A program made the position numbers and the translations under genes. The notes below the pieces were generated by a model, which ran no database searches, was not told the DNA's origin, and saw only the letters and a program-made list of their open reading frames with translations. A DNA stretch of 64,000 nt. Source: Dryococelus australis. Taxonomy: Eukaryota; Arthropoda; Insecta; Phasmatodea; Phasmatidae. Every line of letters begins with the position of its first letter. Within the stretch, counting starts at the first letter, position 1. Positions 1 to 11,755 of the stretch are shown here, in pieces. The stretch is taken from the NCBI GenBank assembly GCA_029891345.1, contig CM056999.1:26509418-26573417 (forward strand), given 5' to 3'.

Positions 1-1922
1 TTTAATATTTATTATTTTATTTCTCATTTTATAAAATCTGTGCGTGGGTTTTCTTTATATCGTGGGACAGACCACTATTATCACCTATTATCACCTATTA
101 TCACGACTTTGAGCAGATAAAGCTATACAACGTTTCTATAGTTTCAAATGAAATGCATTCGCCTAAAGTTACTGTTTAGTTATACTTTGTTAAAATGTAC
201 GCATCTACGCTACATTGCACTGAGTGTTACAAACTACGTATTATTTCAGTTCTATCATTTTTATGATATGTGGTCGTCCATGGATATTGTGATTGTGGGC
301 AAGTGCACTTTAGTAACACTGGGGATAACTTTTCCGTGCATCTGTAAACGTCCTTCGTCCTCCATTGCCTTGCATATAACTGAGTCCGCTGTAACTGATG
401 TTTATGGAGTAGCCGATAGCACGGCCAGATCTGCGCGCGCATGTCGTCCTCCATGGCTTGGCTTACCCCGCTTCACTACACTCTGTCATGCCAGGTTCCT
501 ATAGTTCATGGCACAGACATTCGTCACGCAGAGTGCTGGAATAGTCTAGCAGGATAATACTTTACGGAATACCAACCGGTAGTCAGATTTCATTACCTGG
601 TTCGGAAATGAGAAGCAAAGCAGAAACAAGGGTGAATTATGTACACCAGAACGAAAATAAATGTAGAACAATTAAAAGGCAAATATAGAAGTAAAATAAC
701 ATTGACGTTAGCTTTAAATATGTCATTGGAAGCACCTAGGGAAGCCAATTTTCATAACATCTAGTCAATACATTTGATAAAAATGTAATTATCATAAAAT
801 TTCGTTTACCAAAATATATCTCCAATTCCGTTTATTTCAACATATTTTACCCGAAGAGTAATTTGTTCCCCAAGAATATTGAAAAAATTGATTATATTTA
901 ATGTGTAGTAAAATAAATAATTTTTAAATAAATGTTAATGGACCAAACACACATTTCAAAGTCATAAACACAACAAATCGTTTATCTGTTAAATTGTGTA
1001 TAAATGTAGAAAATGGTTATTGTAAAATAACACGGTGTCTACAATTTTAAGATGTTAAGTGACAATTTAAGTTATTTTAAAAAATAATTTTTCTACAAAA
1101 TATTCAGATTAAAAGTAAACATTTCTCTACATTATATTAAATGTTATTCTTAATGTGTTTCAGTTATGTATTACACACATTAATATTTATTACTCTACTC
1201 TCAATATTAGTTGTTTTAAAATACTTGTTGTTCAACACGTATTAACAAAACTTTATGTGGCTTGGATTTGTTTAAAGTAGTCAGAAATTTTTGCTTATTA
1301 AAAAAATACAGAATCTTTACTAGCGTCCATTTTTGTATTCTTAGAATCAATTCGAATTAAATGAGAATGTGTGTTTTCTCAAACAAAACTCGTACATTTT
1401 TTAAACACTGGGAGATAAAGGCTAAAGACCTTCTACAGTTCATTTGTCACTCCACCCAATTACTAATTGTGCTGATATTATGATAATGAAAACAAGTATG
1501 TTAGTTCCTGTGAACAAAGCGATATGTTGAGCAGCCACGCCAAAATTGTTAGATTCATGCAATTGTATTAAACTGGCTACACAAATATTGTTATTTTGAT
1601 AGCTCTGGAAAATATTTTTTACAAACTAAATTTTTTTCAAACTACCTCACTTCCAAAAAGGTTTAAAAAATACATGGGCCAAAAAAACTGTAAAACTAAC
1701 TGCAAAACTTCCTAGCAGATACAGAAAATTTATTTCTACTAAACTTTTTAATATACATCGCCCTTAAAGAAAACAACCGTATATATTGAAGCAGGTACAG
1801 TACAATAACAACTTTTTACAAACATTAGTGAAATAGTTCAAGTAATAGCCAAAAATACTTGTGGTTGTTGTTTAGTGAAGTACTTATGCCTACATAAAAA
1901 AAACACAATTTGCAAAGAACTG
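1..1922. other. AT-rich intergenic stretch, nothing recognised
   Basis: Short open frames occur here, for example one of 118 codons starting at 148. They overlap on both strands, lack domain character and look like chance. No inverted or tandem repeat longer than a few bases was seen, apart from a triplicated ATTATCACCT near 76-105. Confidence 0.5.
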
Positions 1923-2519
1923 TTAGATAGAATAAACAAGTGTAAAACAGGTAGCATCTTGTTTACAAAGTGGGTGCCTCCATAAAAATCCATTCTGCAA
2001 AACACTAGAGCATGACTGACATAAAATAAGATGCCCGCATGGGATCACAACATGGGTACATCTCTCGATAAGAGACACTACACAGGGTTGTTCTTGTGGG
2101 TTTGCCTGCTTTGGGTCCGCCAATGGATGAGATTCTTCTACAGGCTGGAGTTCATCCACCGGCTGAGGTTCCTGTAGCAGCCCCACCTGAGATGCGTCCA
2201 CTTGCTTAAGTTCCTCCATTGGACGAGGTTCCTCAGCAGGCTGATGTCCTTCTACTCTGTGGAAATCCTCTGCCAGCTGAAATTCACCCGATGGCTGTGG
2301 TTATTATATTTGCTGGATTTCCTCTACCGGCAGAAGTTTTTCCACTGATTGATGTTCCTCCAATGGCTGATGAAATTCCTCTAATGGCTGAGGTTCTACC
2401 ACTGGCTGTGGTACATCGGCTAATGCTTCTGGTGGATGATTCTCTTCATCACTGGGATAGTTTTCAACTTCAGGATGAGCAAGAACATTATTTAGTATGC
2501 CATCGGTAGTGTGTGACAA
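1923..2519 (-). pseudogene. RING-finger gene relic with Pro/Glu-rich repeat
   Basis: Read on the minus strand from 2519 to 1923, one frame encodes a proline/glutamate-rich repeat (QPLEE-, QPVEE-like units of 6-7 residues) and then a C-terminal RING-like segment containing VVIPCGHLILCQSC. This is the core seen in the C-terminal RING of IAP/MDM2-type E3 ubiquitin ligases. The RING is degenerate: the first Cys-x2-Cys pair reads CVVS and the last pair reads HPLC, so two zinc ligands are changed. Two adjacent in-frame stop codons (2301-2306) split the repeat region while the same frame stays readable on both sides. That fits a decayed gene or the last exon of one. The upstream BIR or other domains are not visible. 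The homology is my recognition of the motif and no search was run. Confidence 0.55.
2226..2500. repeat. Degenerate 18/21-bp coding repeat
   Basis: On the plus strand, units such as CTGAGGTTCTACCACTGG (18 bases) alternate with 21-base versions. On the minus strand they encode 6-7-residue (E)PQPLEE-like units. The unit length is always a multiple of three, so the array expanded while it was coding. Confidence 0.6.
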
Positions 2520-2920
2520 ATGTTGCAGGTAGTTCTTAATGTTGTATTATCCCATTAGGAGCATTCTGTTACACTCTCTTATTAAAAATGAAGTTGGCCC
2601 TTCCCCTTCTTAATCGCATTCCACTTAGAACTCCTTGAGGTTCTGTCATCGCTCTTAAAAATAAGTAATTGTGATTGCAGATTCGGAGAAGGAAACCTGA
2701 GAAATCAAAATTTTTACAGAATTTTTATCACTGTTGAATTTCTATGTTATCACAACCTTTTACATTTAACTCATTGTTGGGCATGTTAGAAACATATTAT
2801 GCCTCAAAAATAATTGTAAATCATAAGAAAAATATTTTGGGGATATAAAACCTATTCTGCACCGGGGGGAGGGAGAGTAATTCCAGATCAAAGGGGATGC
2901 CGCCTTTTTTGAACGACCCA
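2520..2920. other. Non-coding stretch, nothing recognised
   Basis: AT-rich sequence between the RING relic and the inverted-repeat element. No repeat or coding signal was seen. Confidence 0.45.
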
Positions 2921-3260
2921 ATCAATTTGATATCAAATTGAATTAAAGGGTTAATTAGATCGATGGAAAGGGTTAATTAAATCGAAAGTTTTAAATTAAC
3001 AAAATATTAAATGTATTGAAAGGGTTAATTTAGTTGTGTATGGTGCAAGAGTGTACTAAGTGTCACATTTAATAGTTTCTTTCTTTCCTTTTGTGGGTTG
3101 GTGAGGAGCTCTGGTACATCCTCACCCTTGGAGCACTAGCACTCGAAGAGGTGCGGCCTGTTGGGGACGGGTATATATGTGTAGAGTTTTGTGCAAGAGT
3201 GGTATAAGTGTATTTTTTTGTGTGTTTCATAGATGGTGGCGGCCAATAGGCAATTTTTGG
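2921..3260 (+). repeat. Left terminal inverted repeat
   Basis: Inverted partner of 4970-5310. It opens on an 18-base perfect palindrome (CAATTTGATATCAAATTG, 2923-2940) and holds at least three GGGTTAA-type subterminal motifs, which could be transposase binding sites (inference). Confidence 0.7.
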
Positions 3261-3874
3261 TAATAGTAACTAAACAGGAATAGAAAACGATGTATAGTGG
3301 ACACATGAGAGAAATTTTGGAGTGTTCTACCTCTCAATATGAATAAATAACACAGAGAAGTAAAACTACCAGGTCTCATAAAGAAACATGTACAATTAAG
3401 TTAGTCTCCAGTATGAAATTAAACTTTAAGAGAAGAATTAGTCTACCCTGAGCTGTATGTTATAAATATAATTTACACGAGAGAAGTATAACAAATGAAC
3501 ACAACTACATGACTATCACAATTATGTGAGTGTGCAGTATGGAATTAATTAACAAAGCAAAAAATGTCCCTATAAATTAAACGGCTAACGGACACAATAA
3601 CAAGATATATGACACTACTTGACACCTCTCACACATACCTTACATGTCCGTCTGCCTCTAATACTGGTGAGTAACTTAAGAAATGTAATCCACACATAAA
3701 TAGAAATTAATTGATTAACACATATAAAAAATAAACTGTTTAATAAATGTCAATTCACTCAGTGAAGCACTGACTTGGATATAGGTTTTACTGCAAATTA
3801 TAATCTGTGTTTGATTATAGACTGAGGTGAAAATAAAAAGAACTTCTCACAAACAAAAGTACATGAAAATTACT

Positions 3875-4206
3875 GAACACATAATGAAATCGCACCAGGA
3901 GGTCCTCGAAACACATCCATCCGCCTCGGTGGTCAGTCAATGAATGAGTTGAGCTTACGTCGAGAGCCTGACTATGAATACTTGGAGTGCGTTTGGAGGC
4001 TGACAAACAACTAAGGTTAAACCTACTCGGAAAAAGATGTGAATTCGATTTACATGACAAATGGATAAAGATTATGTTTATGATACAAATACTGATATAT
4101 AAATTAGACTAGTTGAATTAAGAAACACGTAATTAAATCGTACAAGGAGTTCTCCCTAAACACATATGTCCACCTCGAAGGTCAGTCAATGAATGACTTG
4201 ATCGTA
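3875..4206 (+). repeat. Diverged direct repeat pair inside the element
   Basis: About 85 bases at 3875-3960 recur at 4122-4206 (offset about 247). Both copies contain GTCAGTCAATGAATGA followed by TTGA. Weaker echoes lie upstream to about 3400, so the interior may be an old tandem array. Confidence 0.5.
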
Positions 4207-4969
4207 TGAGTGTGTTTTTCAACAGCAAACACCTTTGTGTTGAATCTTCAGCTGCAACAGTTGTAATCTTGGTGCTGTGAGAAAAATATTTTTATTTTAA
4301 ATCTTGGCTGGACTCTCCCAGTTGTAGGGCAGTGGGGAAATATTGTGGTGTGTCGCTAAGGACTCTTTCTACCTGGCCCTGAAAAGGTCTTTGTGTGTAA
4401 CTTTCAGCTTTGTTAAATTCCATAGGGTTCTTGACCAGCAGCCCGGCAAAGTTTACTTGAGATATCCAAGTCTGTTCCTTCCGTTTCAAAATACATTCAT
4501 TCAGACATGTTTGTTTTGCTCCAGCATTTTATGTAAGTTCTCCTCAGCTCTTCAGAGTGTGTTTTAATTGAATAGTTTTTCTCACACATCAAGTTGACAT
4601 CGACAAACTTGTATATTTTTTCTTTGAAAACGTGAGCAAACAGATCATCTGACTTTGAAATCTTTTCAATAAACCTCAACCAATTTACCAAGAATATTTT
4701 TAAAAAATTTTATATGCAGAGAATTACAAGTACTTATAACTCATTCAATATCCAATCATTCACAAAGTAGTGATACGGGGAATTTTCTAACTAATAAATA
4801 TCAAGTCATAACATTCAATTTTTTAAATAAAAAAGATTATTAAAATTCTTTCTTTTTTTTCAGAAATCATCTTTAAGAGCTAAAATATTTACTACGACTA
4901 CACAAAATATCTACACACACTAAAAGACATTCTCAATCATAATTATATATTATGTTTCCAAAAATCGCC

Positions 4970-5310
4970 TCTCCCACCACAATCTACGAAACACACAACA
5001 AATTTACACTTATACCACTCATGCACAAAACTCTGCACATATATACCCCATCCCCAACATGCCGCACCTCATCCGTGCGCTAAAGCTCCAAGGGTGAAGA
5101 CATACCAGAGCTCCTCCCCAACCTACAACATTAAAGAATGAAACTAATGTGTCTCTTAGTACACCCTTGCACCAAACACACACACAAAGAACCCATTTCA
5201 ATAAATTTAATCCTTTCAATACATTTAACCCTTTCAATCAACTTGACTCTTTTGGTAAATTTAACCCTTTCAATATGATTAATCCTTTCAATCAATTTGA
5301 TGTCAAATTA
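4970..5310 (-). repeat. Right terminal inverted repeat
   Basis: Reverse complement of 2921-3260 with scattered mismatches and small indels. It keeps the terminal ATCAATTTGATGTCAAATTA motif and the CCTTTCAAT subterminal motifs. Confidence 0.7.
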
Positions 5311-6724
5311 ATAAAGTCTAGTAACTAATGTCACTTAGTACTAATTAATCTGCTTAGATTACTATGCAATATGCCTTTACAGAAGCAAGTTACATAGTTA
5401 TTTGTGGTTTATCTTTCAATACAGTAATAAAATTTTTGATCTTTATTTCAAACTTATTCTACATACTAATAGTATTACTTCTAGTTTCAGGAACATTTTG
5501 GTATCTGTCGTATGAAAAGAATTCTTAAATTCCCAAATTTGTAAAATATGAGATGAAATTATTTGTGAGATCTGAGGTTCTAAAGTCATATTAAGTGAAG
5601 GTTTCGACCGGAAATGCTAACATGCAACAAAATTTCCCATGTTTAAAACGGTAATGAAATGCTGTTTAGTACCTGAATAGTACCGAAACTATAGCCCACA
5701 TTAAATCACAACATTCGATAGCGAATTCAGGTAACTGGGGTCTATTTCAAAATTAAGCATAACAATTGGGGTAAAGTAGCGAGTTCCCTGCTCCATCTAT
5801 AACCGAAAATACCAGTTGAAAAATATCAGTATGAAAAATATATCAATATAATTTAAACCACTGGGCCATTCTCTAATTAGGCTGATACACAGAAGAAATA
5901 GTTCGTTTTCGTGCCAGCATGTTAGGCTATATGCTTAAGTGTGGTCAAATGAAATTGTACTTGCTCGAAAAATATCGGTGTGGAAAAAACCTTTTTAAAC
6001 AACTGTGTGTTGTGGGTTTTTATAGACAAAAAAAACTTTCGACGTGGAAAACAGTTTTTTTTAATGTTGTTATAGATGATCTTAAAAATTTTGCACAACT
6101 GGTAAACAATACCTACCATGTTACTGTTGGGAAATTGTTAAGGCTGCTGCCAAAGATGGGACTGGCTGAGCGGTCGAATAGGGCTTTCATTACACATCAG
6201 TTTGTTTTAGTAACATCACTGCCAAATTTCACAATATCGCTTTCAAACAAAAAAATGTTTAGTGCCCTAATATGCTTAAGTAAAAATAAAGTAAAACTGA
6301 CAAATGTCTATTTTGTAATGCTCTGGCTAGCTTAATTAGAATACATGCTGTTACATAACATAAGTTCCCCTGATATCAAGTTAAGAGGAACATCAATGAA
6401 GAATTGAGTTAATAATACTACTAGATGAATAAAATAATCACCCTTAACATGATTCAACAACAATAAACAATTATGGTGTTTATTTATACTTTATAGGGTT
6501 AAATTTGAATAGTATATTTGTAATGATTCTCCTTAGTAACAGAGCTTACATTTATCTACCACACAAGTAAAGGCATGCAACACTATAGCAATATGCTGAC
6601 CAGATTCATCCATATCTCAACTGCTTCATAAGTATTGTCCTACTTTCAGTTTTCATGCATCTCTATATTAGATATTAAATATGCTGGGCTTATCTCTGGA
6701 CGATACACCACTGTAGTACTATCT
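5311..6724. other. Non-coding stretch, nothing recognised
   Basis: A 138-codon frame at 5919-6335 (+) has no recognised domain, an unbiased residue make-up and an overlapping frame on the other strand. I treat it as chance. The rest is AT-rich. Confidence 0.45.
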
Positions 6725-6824
6725 AGAACTGCAATACTCCTCCGGTGACTGCTGCTGGAATGACCTGCCACTGTAACGGGTCTCGTCCCTCATCAGCAGG
6801 AACTTGTCATCCTGGGCCGCCTAC
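6725..6824 (+). repeat. Fragment of the 13.1 kb element's left end
   Basis: About 100 bases match 13,119-13,222 (shared words include GGTGACTGCTGCTGGAA, CCTCATCAGCAGGAAC and GCCGCCTACTG). The match stops exactly where the next repeat begins, so that repeat may have been inserted into it. Confidence 0.6.
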
Positions 6825-7380
6825 TGGTACCATGGTCGTGACGTCGACTCTCGTCCCAACTGCCTCGCTGTGGTTTCGCCATTGTTGATCGAACCCCGTG
6901 GCTGGCTCCTTTCGCCCATTGTACCTTTTCTGATCAAGGCAACAGATGATGAACTCCGTATTCGGATGGGTCCTTTAACGACATGTTGGGAACATCGCCT
7001 CTACACAGCTGATTTAAAGGATCATTCCTATATTTGCTCTCTTCCAATTAACATCTATGTGAAGCCTTCTATTTATGCTGCCTCCATTCGTTAAACACTT
7101 TTTAGAAGAACCAAAACTAACGTTCGATTATTCGTTCCTAATCAATCGTAGCTGTCTTATATACCAAATAAAAATATTTCTTCAACATTCACATTGCAAA
7201 GATAAAATTACAATTAAATACTAAACTACCAGCTGCTATGGCTTTCCGAAACAGTTTTCTCACATATCCTTTGCATATTATCATTTGATACACTTGATAT
7301 CAGAACGTAAATTATGGCAATCAAAGATAATATTATTTCCCTACATAAAATAAAACAAGCTAACATAGCCAGCTGTTACA
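6825..7380 (+). repeat. Dispersed repeat B, copy 1
   Basis: This 556-base block is clearly homologous to 24,472-25,067. It starts TGGTACCATGGTC and ends with TGTTACA, giving TG...CA ends like a solo LTR. No target duplication was found and there is no internal coding, so the class is open. A minus-strand GGGTTCGATC resembles a Pol III B box. Copy 1 lacks about 40 bases present in copy 2. Confidence 0.6.
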
Positions 7381-9496
7381 TAGACCTCCCAATTTTTCTA
7401 AGTCTGACAATGGGACTATAGAAAAATTTAACTATGAGTTAGTAACACCTGAGATTTATTTATACATATTATACATATTAGTTGCTACAAAACAACAATT
7501 ATCACACAGCTTAAATACCAAGAAGGTCGTAAAACATATTAACACACATATGCTTATACTTAAAATACATAATTAACGAAATAAATGTTTTACATTCAGC
7601 CTTCAGCATAGCTGTATAGGTTTTTGTTTTCTGTTTCTTATTAATTTTAAAATTATCTTCATAAAAGAGTTCACAAACTTATTGCTACTTCATTATAGAA
7701 AATCACTCACTTGGAAGAAGAAGGCAGTTGTTGATACTGTCCCTCCGATTACATGGTAAGCTCCTTTCGCAGAATCCTCGTTGTTGAGCCTGCTTAGACA
7801 GCTGGATCCTCGTTGACCATGTAGTCTCGGCTTGTAGCTGTAACTCTAGTTGTAGGGTAATAAACCATCTTTAACACTAGGTACAATATATGTGATGCTT
7901 CAGTAAAAACTTTTTGCAGCAGTTTTTTCATGTCTCCTATGACATTTAGGAGTCTCTTTTCATTTCCATCGCACTCTTTCTAAGTAATGAAAGTTCGCTA
8001 TGTTTTTCTGCATACTGTTCTCTCGTACGTAAATAAGGTTTTAACACAATCTCTTAACACTTTTGGTTTGTATCTAACATTACTTGGCACAGTTTTTCAC
8101 CACAGTTTGTTTTCACCATTTTCTTTTCCTCACTTTTTCCATGATCTCTGGGTGAACTCGGCAAACACACAGTGCCCCATATAGTTACCGATGCTTAGTG
8201 TGGTTTCTATATTTAAACAAAGAATATTTTGGCTAAATTGATCCCCTTCAAGCGACATGTAGGTTACCGACATTTCACACATACAAAAAAATTGAACTTA
8301 ATTACATCATAACTTAACTCTGCGCATCATGTTTATTTCTGTCAGTTCTACAAACACAGTTACAGTTTTTTCTTGGATTTTCACAATTATTCACTCTTAA
8401 AGCTCGCTGGACCTTGCATTATTTTATTCTTAATCAGTTATGGCACCTATGTTTTAGTTTGTTCTACGTAAGACTAAACATCTGGCTTGTCTTGCTGAAT
8501 ACAAATTGGTCCCAGCATTATATCATATCAGCTCTCTACGCCTTATGTGAGGTTGGAAATCAAAGTACATTTCTTCAAAACATTAGTGCGAAGTCATTAA
8601 TTTTACCAGGCATCGTCGATAAAGTGGCACACATTCTGGGCACAACATATTATTAAGTGACATGGAACAAATCAATATACTCAAAATGGCGGCATTTACC
8701 TTCGCCAGAGCATTCATCATATACACATATGCATAAATTTCAACCCCAAACATTAATTATCAACATAATAAATTCCACATTTTTTGACAATAACTATCAA
8801 TATGTATCTTCCCAAAACTTCGCATTTTCTACCTGGCAGCTTCAACATACTTATGTGATTCCCCAACAACTTACTATACTAGCGTGATCGGCTGTTAGTA
8901 TTCCCTCAATGCCATAATGTTGTATGTGTCAATTACCTTATTAGATTATGGACAAACGACTTCATATATGGTTACAGATTTTTTAATTTTTACCGACCCA
9001 ACATAGAGTGGTATTAGCTTCTTCGAGATGTGTTCCCAGGCTTCTGAAACACAGTGTGCTAGCACTAGCACCAGCTGTCCAGTCGTCAATTCTTGTTTCC
9101 GGGACTTCTTGACATATCTGCTCCTCTTCTCTGTGACTAGGATTAACTTTCTTCTTGTGAACTCTAGTAGCTCTTCCTTCTTTTCCTCGTCGGTCTCCTC
9201 ATTAAGTGGTGAAGTGCTTCAGTAAGTGGTGGAGACAAAGATTGATGCCTAGATGCAAAAACGGGTGACCTCGGGTCTAAAGGCTGTTGGCTTCCAAAGT
9301 ATCCCAGTGTCGTTTCGCCTTGTTATACCGAGTGAGGTGGTCGCGAAGAATTAGCTGTTCGCGGCTTTGTATTCTCGCTGATAGAACCTACTTATTTCCT
9401 GTCTTCCCTTCTTCTAGGCGATCTCCTCTCCGACATGTGTGCAAGTACTGGATCACTTTCAAAGGGGACCTAACGGAGTTCCTTCGATCTCTCTCT
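7381..9496. other. Non-coding stretch, nothing firm
   Basis: AT-rich sequence with scattered short frames of no clear character. A slightly GC-richer patch at 7735-7865 contains two ATCCTCGTTG words. The part from about 9000 onward may belong to the retroelement fossil that follows, but no domain was recognised. Confidence 0.4.
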
Positions 9497-11320
9497 TCAC
9501 TCTCCGAGAGACTTACCGACCATCATCTTCGGCGTCCGATCATCTCGTTTCGTATTCGCCTTCGTCTCAGTCATGAATGTTGTAGGGTGTTTGTCTGCCA
9601 CGATGTTTCCCTCTTGGCCTGTAGGCACGGCGGTAGAATAAACGTCTGCCCCTAGGGGTAGGTGAGTAATTTTGATCGTACCAGACATCTGGATTATATG
9701 GAGCAGTTTAGTACGCATTAACCACTGGATTCCTCTCATATCGTAGCGGGGTATTAAAAATGTTTCGACTGGTATTTCCGTGTGGTGCAGGGGACATGCG
9801 GTCATTGTTTGCAGCGAACTGGCCTTCTCGATTTCCCTGTTGGTGCAATAATTTCTCTATGGCGTCAAACGTCTAGAGTTCCTCGCGAAAAGTCGAAAGA
9901 CACACATTGTGCCTGCCGGCCCAATGCACCTGGTGCTTGTAAGGAAATTGTCACAGCATCATGGCGATAAATTCCTCGTCCGTAATTTGTGGGTCGAGAT
10001 AACGAGACTTCTCATACATTTCAACCAAATGAGCTTCCAGTGGTTTACCTTTTCCAGGCCAAAACCTCTCCATGTGAAGTTGTGCATGTAGATTCCCCTG
10101 AATTTTCTTATTCCAGAAATTCATTAAAAAATTGGTTTTGAATTCATCATACAAGCTTGTAAAGGTCTTATTGATGCCCCACCAGAAATATGCTGTCGAC
10201 TTAAGAGATAAGGTGATGCATCTCAGCTTGTCTGCATCACTTATACTGAAGTGGTTGGAGAACTCATCCAGTTTATTTAGAAAGCTTACGGGATTTTCTC
10301 CCATCTTCCCCTCAAATATGGGCATTTCATATACCCATTACTTGCTAGGGTGGTGTAAAAAGCATGTGATGGAACAGATTGTCTGTGGTACATTACATTG
10401 ACGTGAACCGGTTCTCTGCTATTGTGTGAACAGTTATTATAAGGTGCATTAATGCGTTCAATCGGATAGGCTAATAACGAAACATTATTACCGAGTCGAA
10501 CCTCACCCACGGACTTGAATACATCACCCAACATATCCATAACCATTTTCACTTCCCCGCTTACTTGGTGTAACCTAACATCCGGACTGTTTTTCTCATT
10601 ATCCAGCCGGCGCTCTACCTAACAGCTCAAATTCTTCATCTGCTCTGATACCCGTTTTTCTAGGTCATTGGAATTTCTTTCCAGTGCAGAGAATCTTGGC
10701 ACAAACCTTTCGGTTACTGCCTCTAGTTCGTTATGCGCGAGAATCACTTCCTCTTTCAGTTCGCCGGAAGTCTGCTTCAATTGTGTACATACAGTTTTCA
10801 AGTCCTGCTTTACTGCAGATATCTGAGCTGTCATGTCCTGCACCAACTGGCTAAGGCTAGCATTAAAATTACTCTCAAGATACTCTCGCTGAGCTTCGAA
10901 GGCTTGTTCAAATCTCTGCGACTGTTGCTCGTGCCGAGAGTTGATCTCACTTTTTATTTCGTTCTTCATAGCGCTCATACTGCTGTCTATTTCGCCCGTC
11001 ATTTCGCTTATACGGCTGTACATATGATTAAATGCGCGCATTATATTAGCCAATGTTACAGACTCAGAAGGCTGTAACACATTAACCTGAGGCAGTATCG
11101 GTGCATTCATATTGTCTATGGAGGTTGTGTTCTCAGTATTCCTGCTATCCGAGGTCAACTGCAATGGTGCGTCAGAATGATCGCTTGTCTTAGGTATAAT
11201 ATTCTCTATGGAACTTTCATATATGTTGTCCTCTTTGCGTTTCGCTTTTCTAAGAGAATACAGCGATTTAACCCTGTGTTGCATACATGGAGGTAATAGA
11301 TGATGGAGTGGCAACAGCCT
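9497..11320 (-). mobile_element. Ty3/gypsy-type gag fossil (LTR retrotransposon)
   Basis: This is a broken retrotransposon remnant on the minus strand. In transcription order it shows a long coiled-coil region (about 11.3-10.6 kb, rich in E, Q, K and S heptads), a Retrotrans_gag-type core (about 10.3-9.95 kb) and a weak protease-like stretch (about 9.8-9.5 kb). The gag core carries the family hallmarks AYFWWG, YDEFKTNF and SRYLDPQITDEEF. No reverse transcriptase, RNase H, integrase or LTR was recognised around it, so only the 5' coding part survives. It is broken in several places. The Ty3/gypsy assignment rests on the gag pattern alone, and the age is unknown but not recent. Confidence 0.7.
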
Positions 11321-11439
11321 ATCTTCTCCACGTTTATCAAGTGATGCCGATGACTTGTCTGACTTCTTTCAAATGCGCATGCTCAGACCGATTGTTTACG
11401 TCAACCGCCATATTATGAGTGGCTAAAGTTATAGCCCAC

Positions 11440-11755
11440 TCCCCACTGGAAGCAACTTTCTCGGAGCCCTGCTACATATCTACTTGCAGGCCCGTTTCGT
11501 ATCTTTCCGCCAAATGTAAACAAGCATTGCCATGTGACTGCCATGTAGCATCTGTCAAACTCAATGTTTACTTGCCATTGTGTGTGTATACGTGTTCGTA
11601 TACTTTCGCTACACCTAAAAATAAACATTGAAATGTGACTTCTACTTTTATACCTGTCAAATTTGTTGTATAATGTTTACAGCTTTTCAAAGAATTCTGT
11701 CTTAGGTTTATTTCAAAAACCATTTCGTACGAATATTCACAGTTTAGGCCTATAA
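11440..11755. mobile_element. Degraded MITE of the GGCTGTTCAC family
   Basis: The segment GCCCTGCTACATATCTACTT and the following CCGCCAAATGTAAACAA match the interior next to the ends of the MITEs at 25.8 and 45 kb. The far end has only a worn version of the terminal repeat (CTTAGGTTTATTTCAAAA). Limits are approximate. Confidence 0.4.

Larger units (their letters stand above)
2921..5310. mobile_element. 2.4 kb element with long terminal inverted repeats
   Basis: The two ends are imperfect inverted copies of about 340 bases (2921-3260 and 4970-5310). Both start with ATCAATTTGATATCAAATTG or a one-base variant, carry several GAAAGGGTTAA motifs, and then share blocks such as GGAGCTCTGGTA and GGTATATATGTG. 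The interior (3261-4969) has no recognisable transposase. It holds diverged direct repeats and AT-rich sequence. This is the structure of a non-autonomous DNA transposon or fold-back element. I cannot assign a superfamily and did not find a clear target-site duplication. Confidence 0.65.

Noticed and set aside
148-504. 118-codon plus-strand frame
   Set aside because: It overlaps a 75-codon minus frame and has no domain or gene context.
5919-6335. 138-codon plus-strand frame
   Set aside because: No recognisable motif, an overlapping opposite frame, and random-looking composition.
9287-9655. 122-codon plus-strand frame
   Set aside because: It lies across the minus-strand retroelement fossil and is best explained as its shadow.
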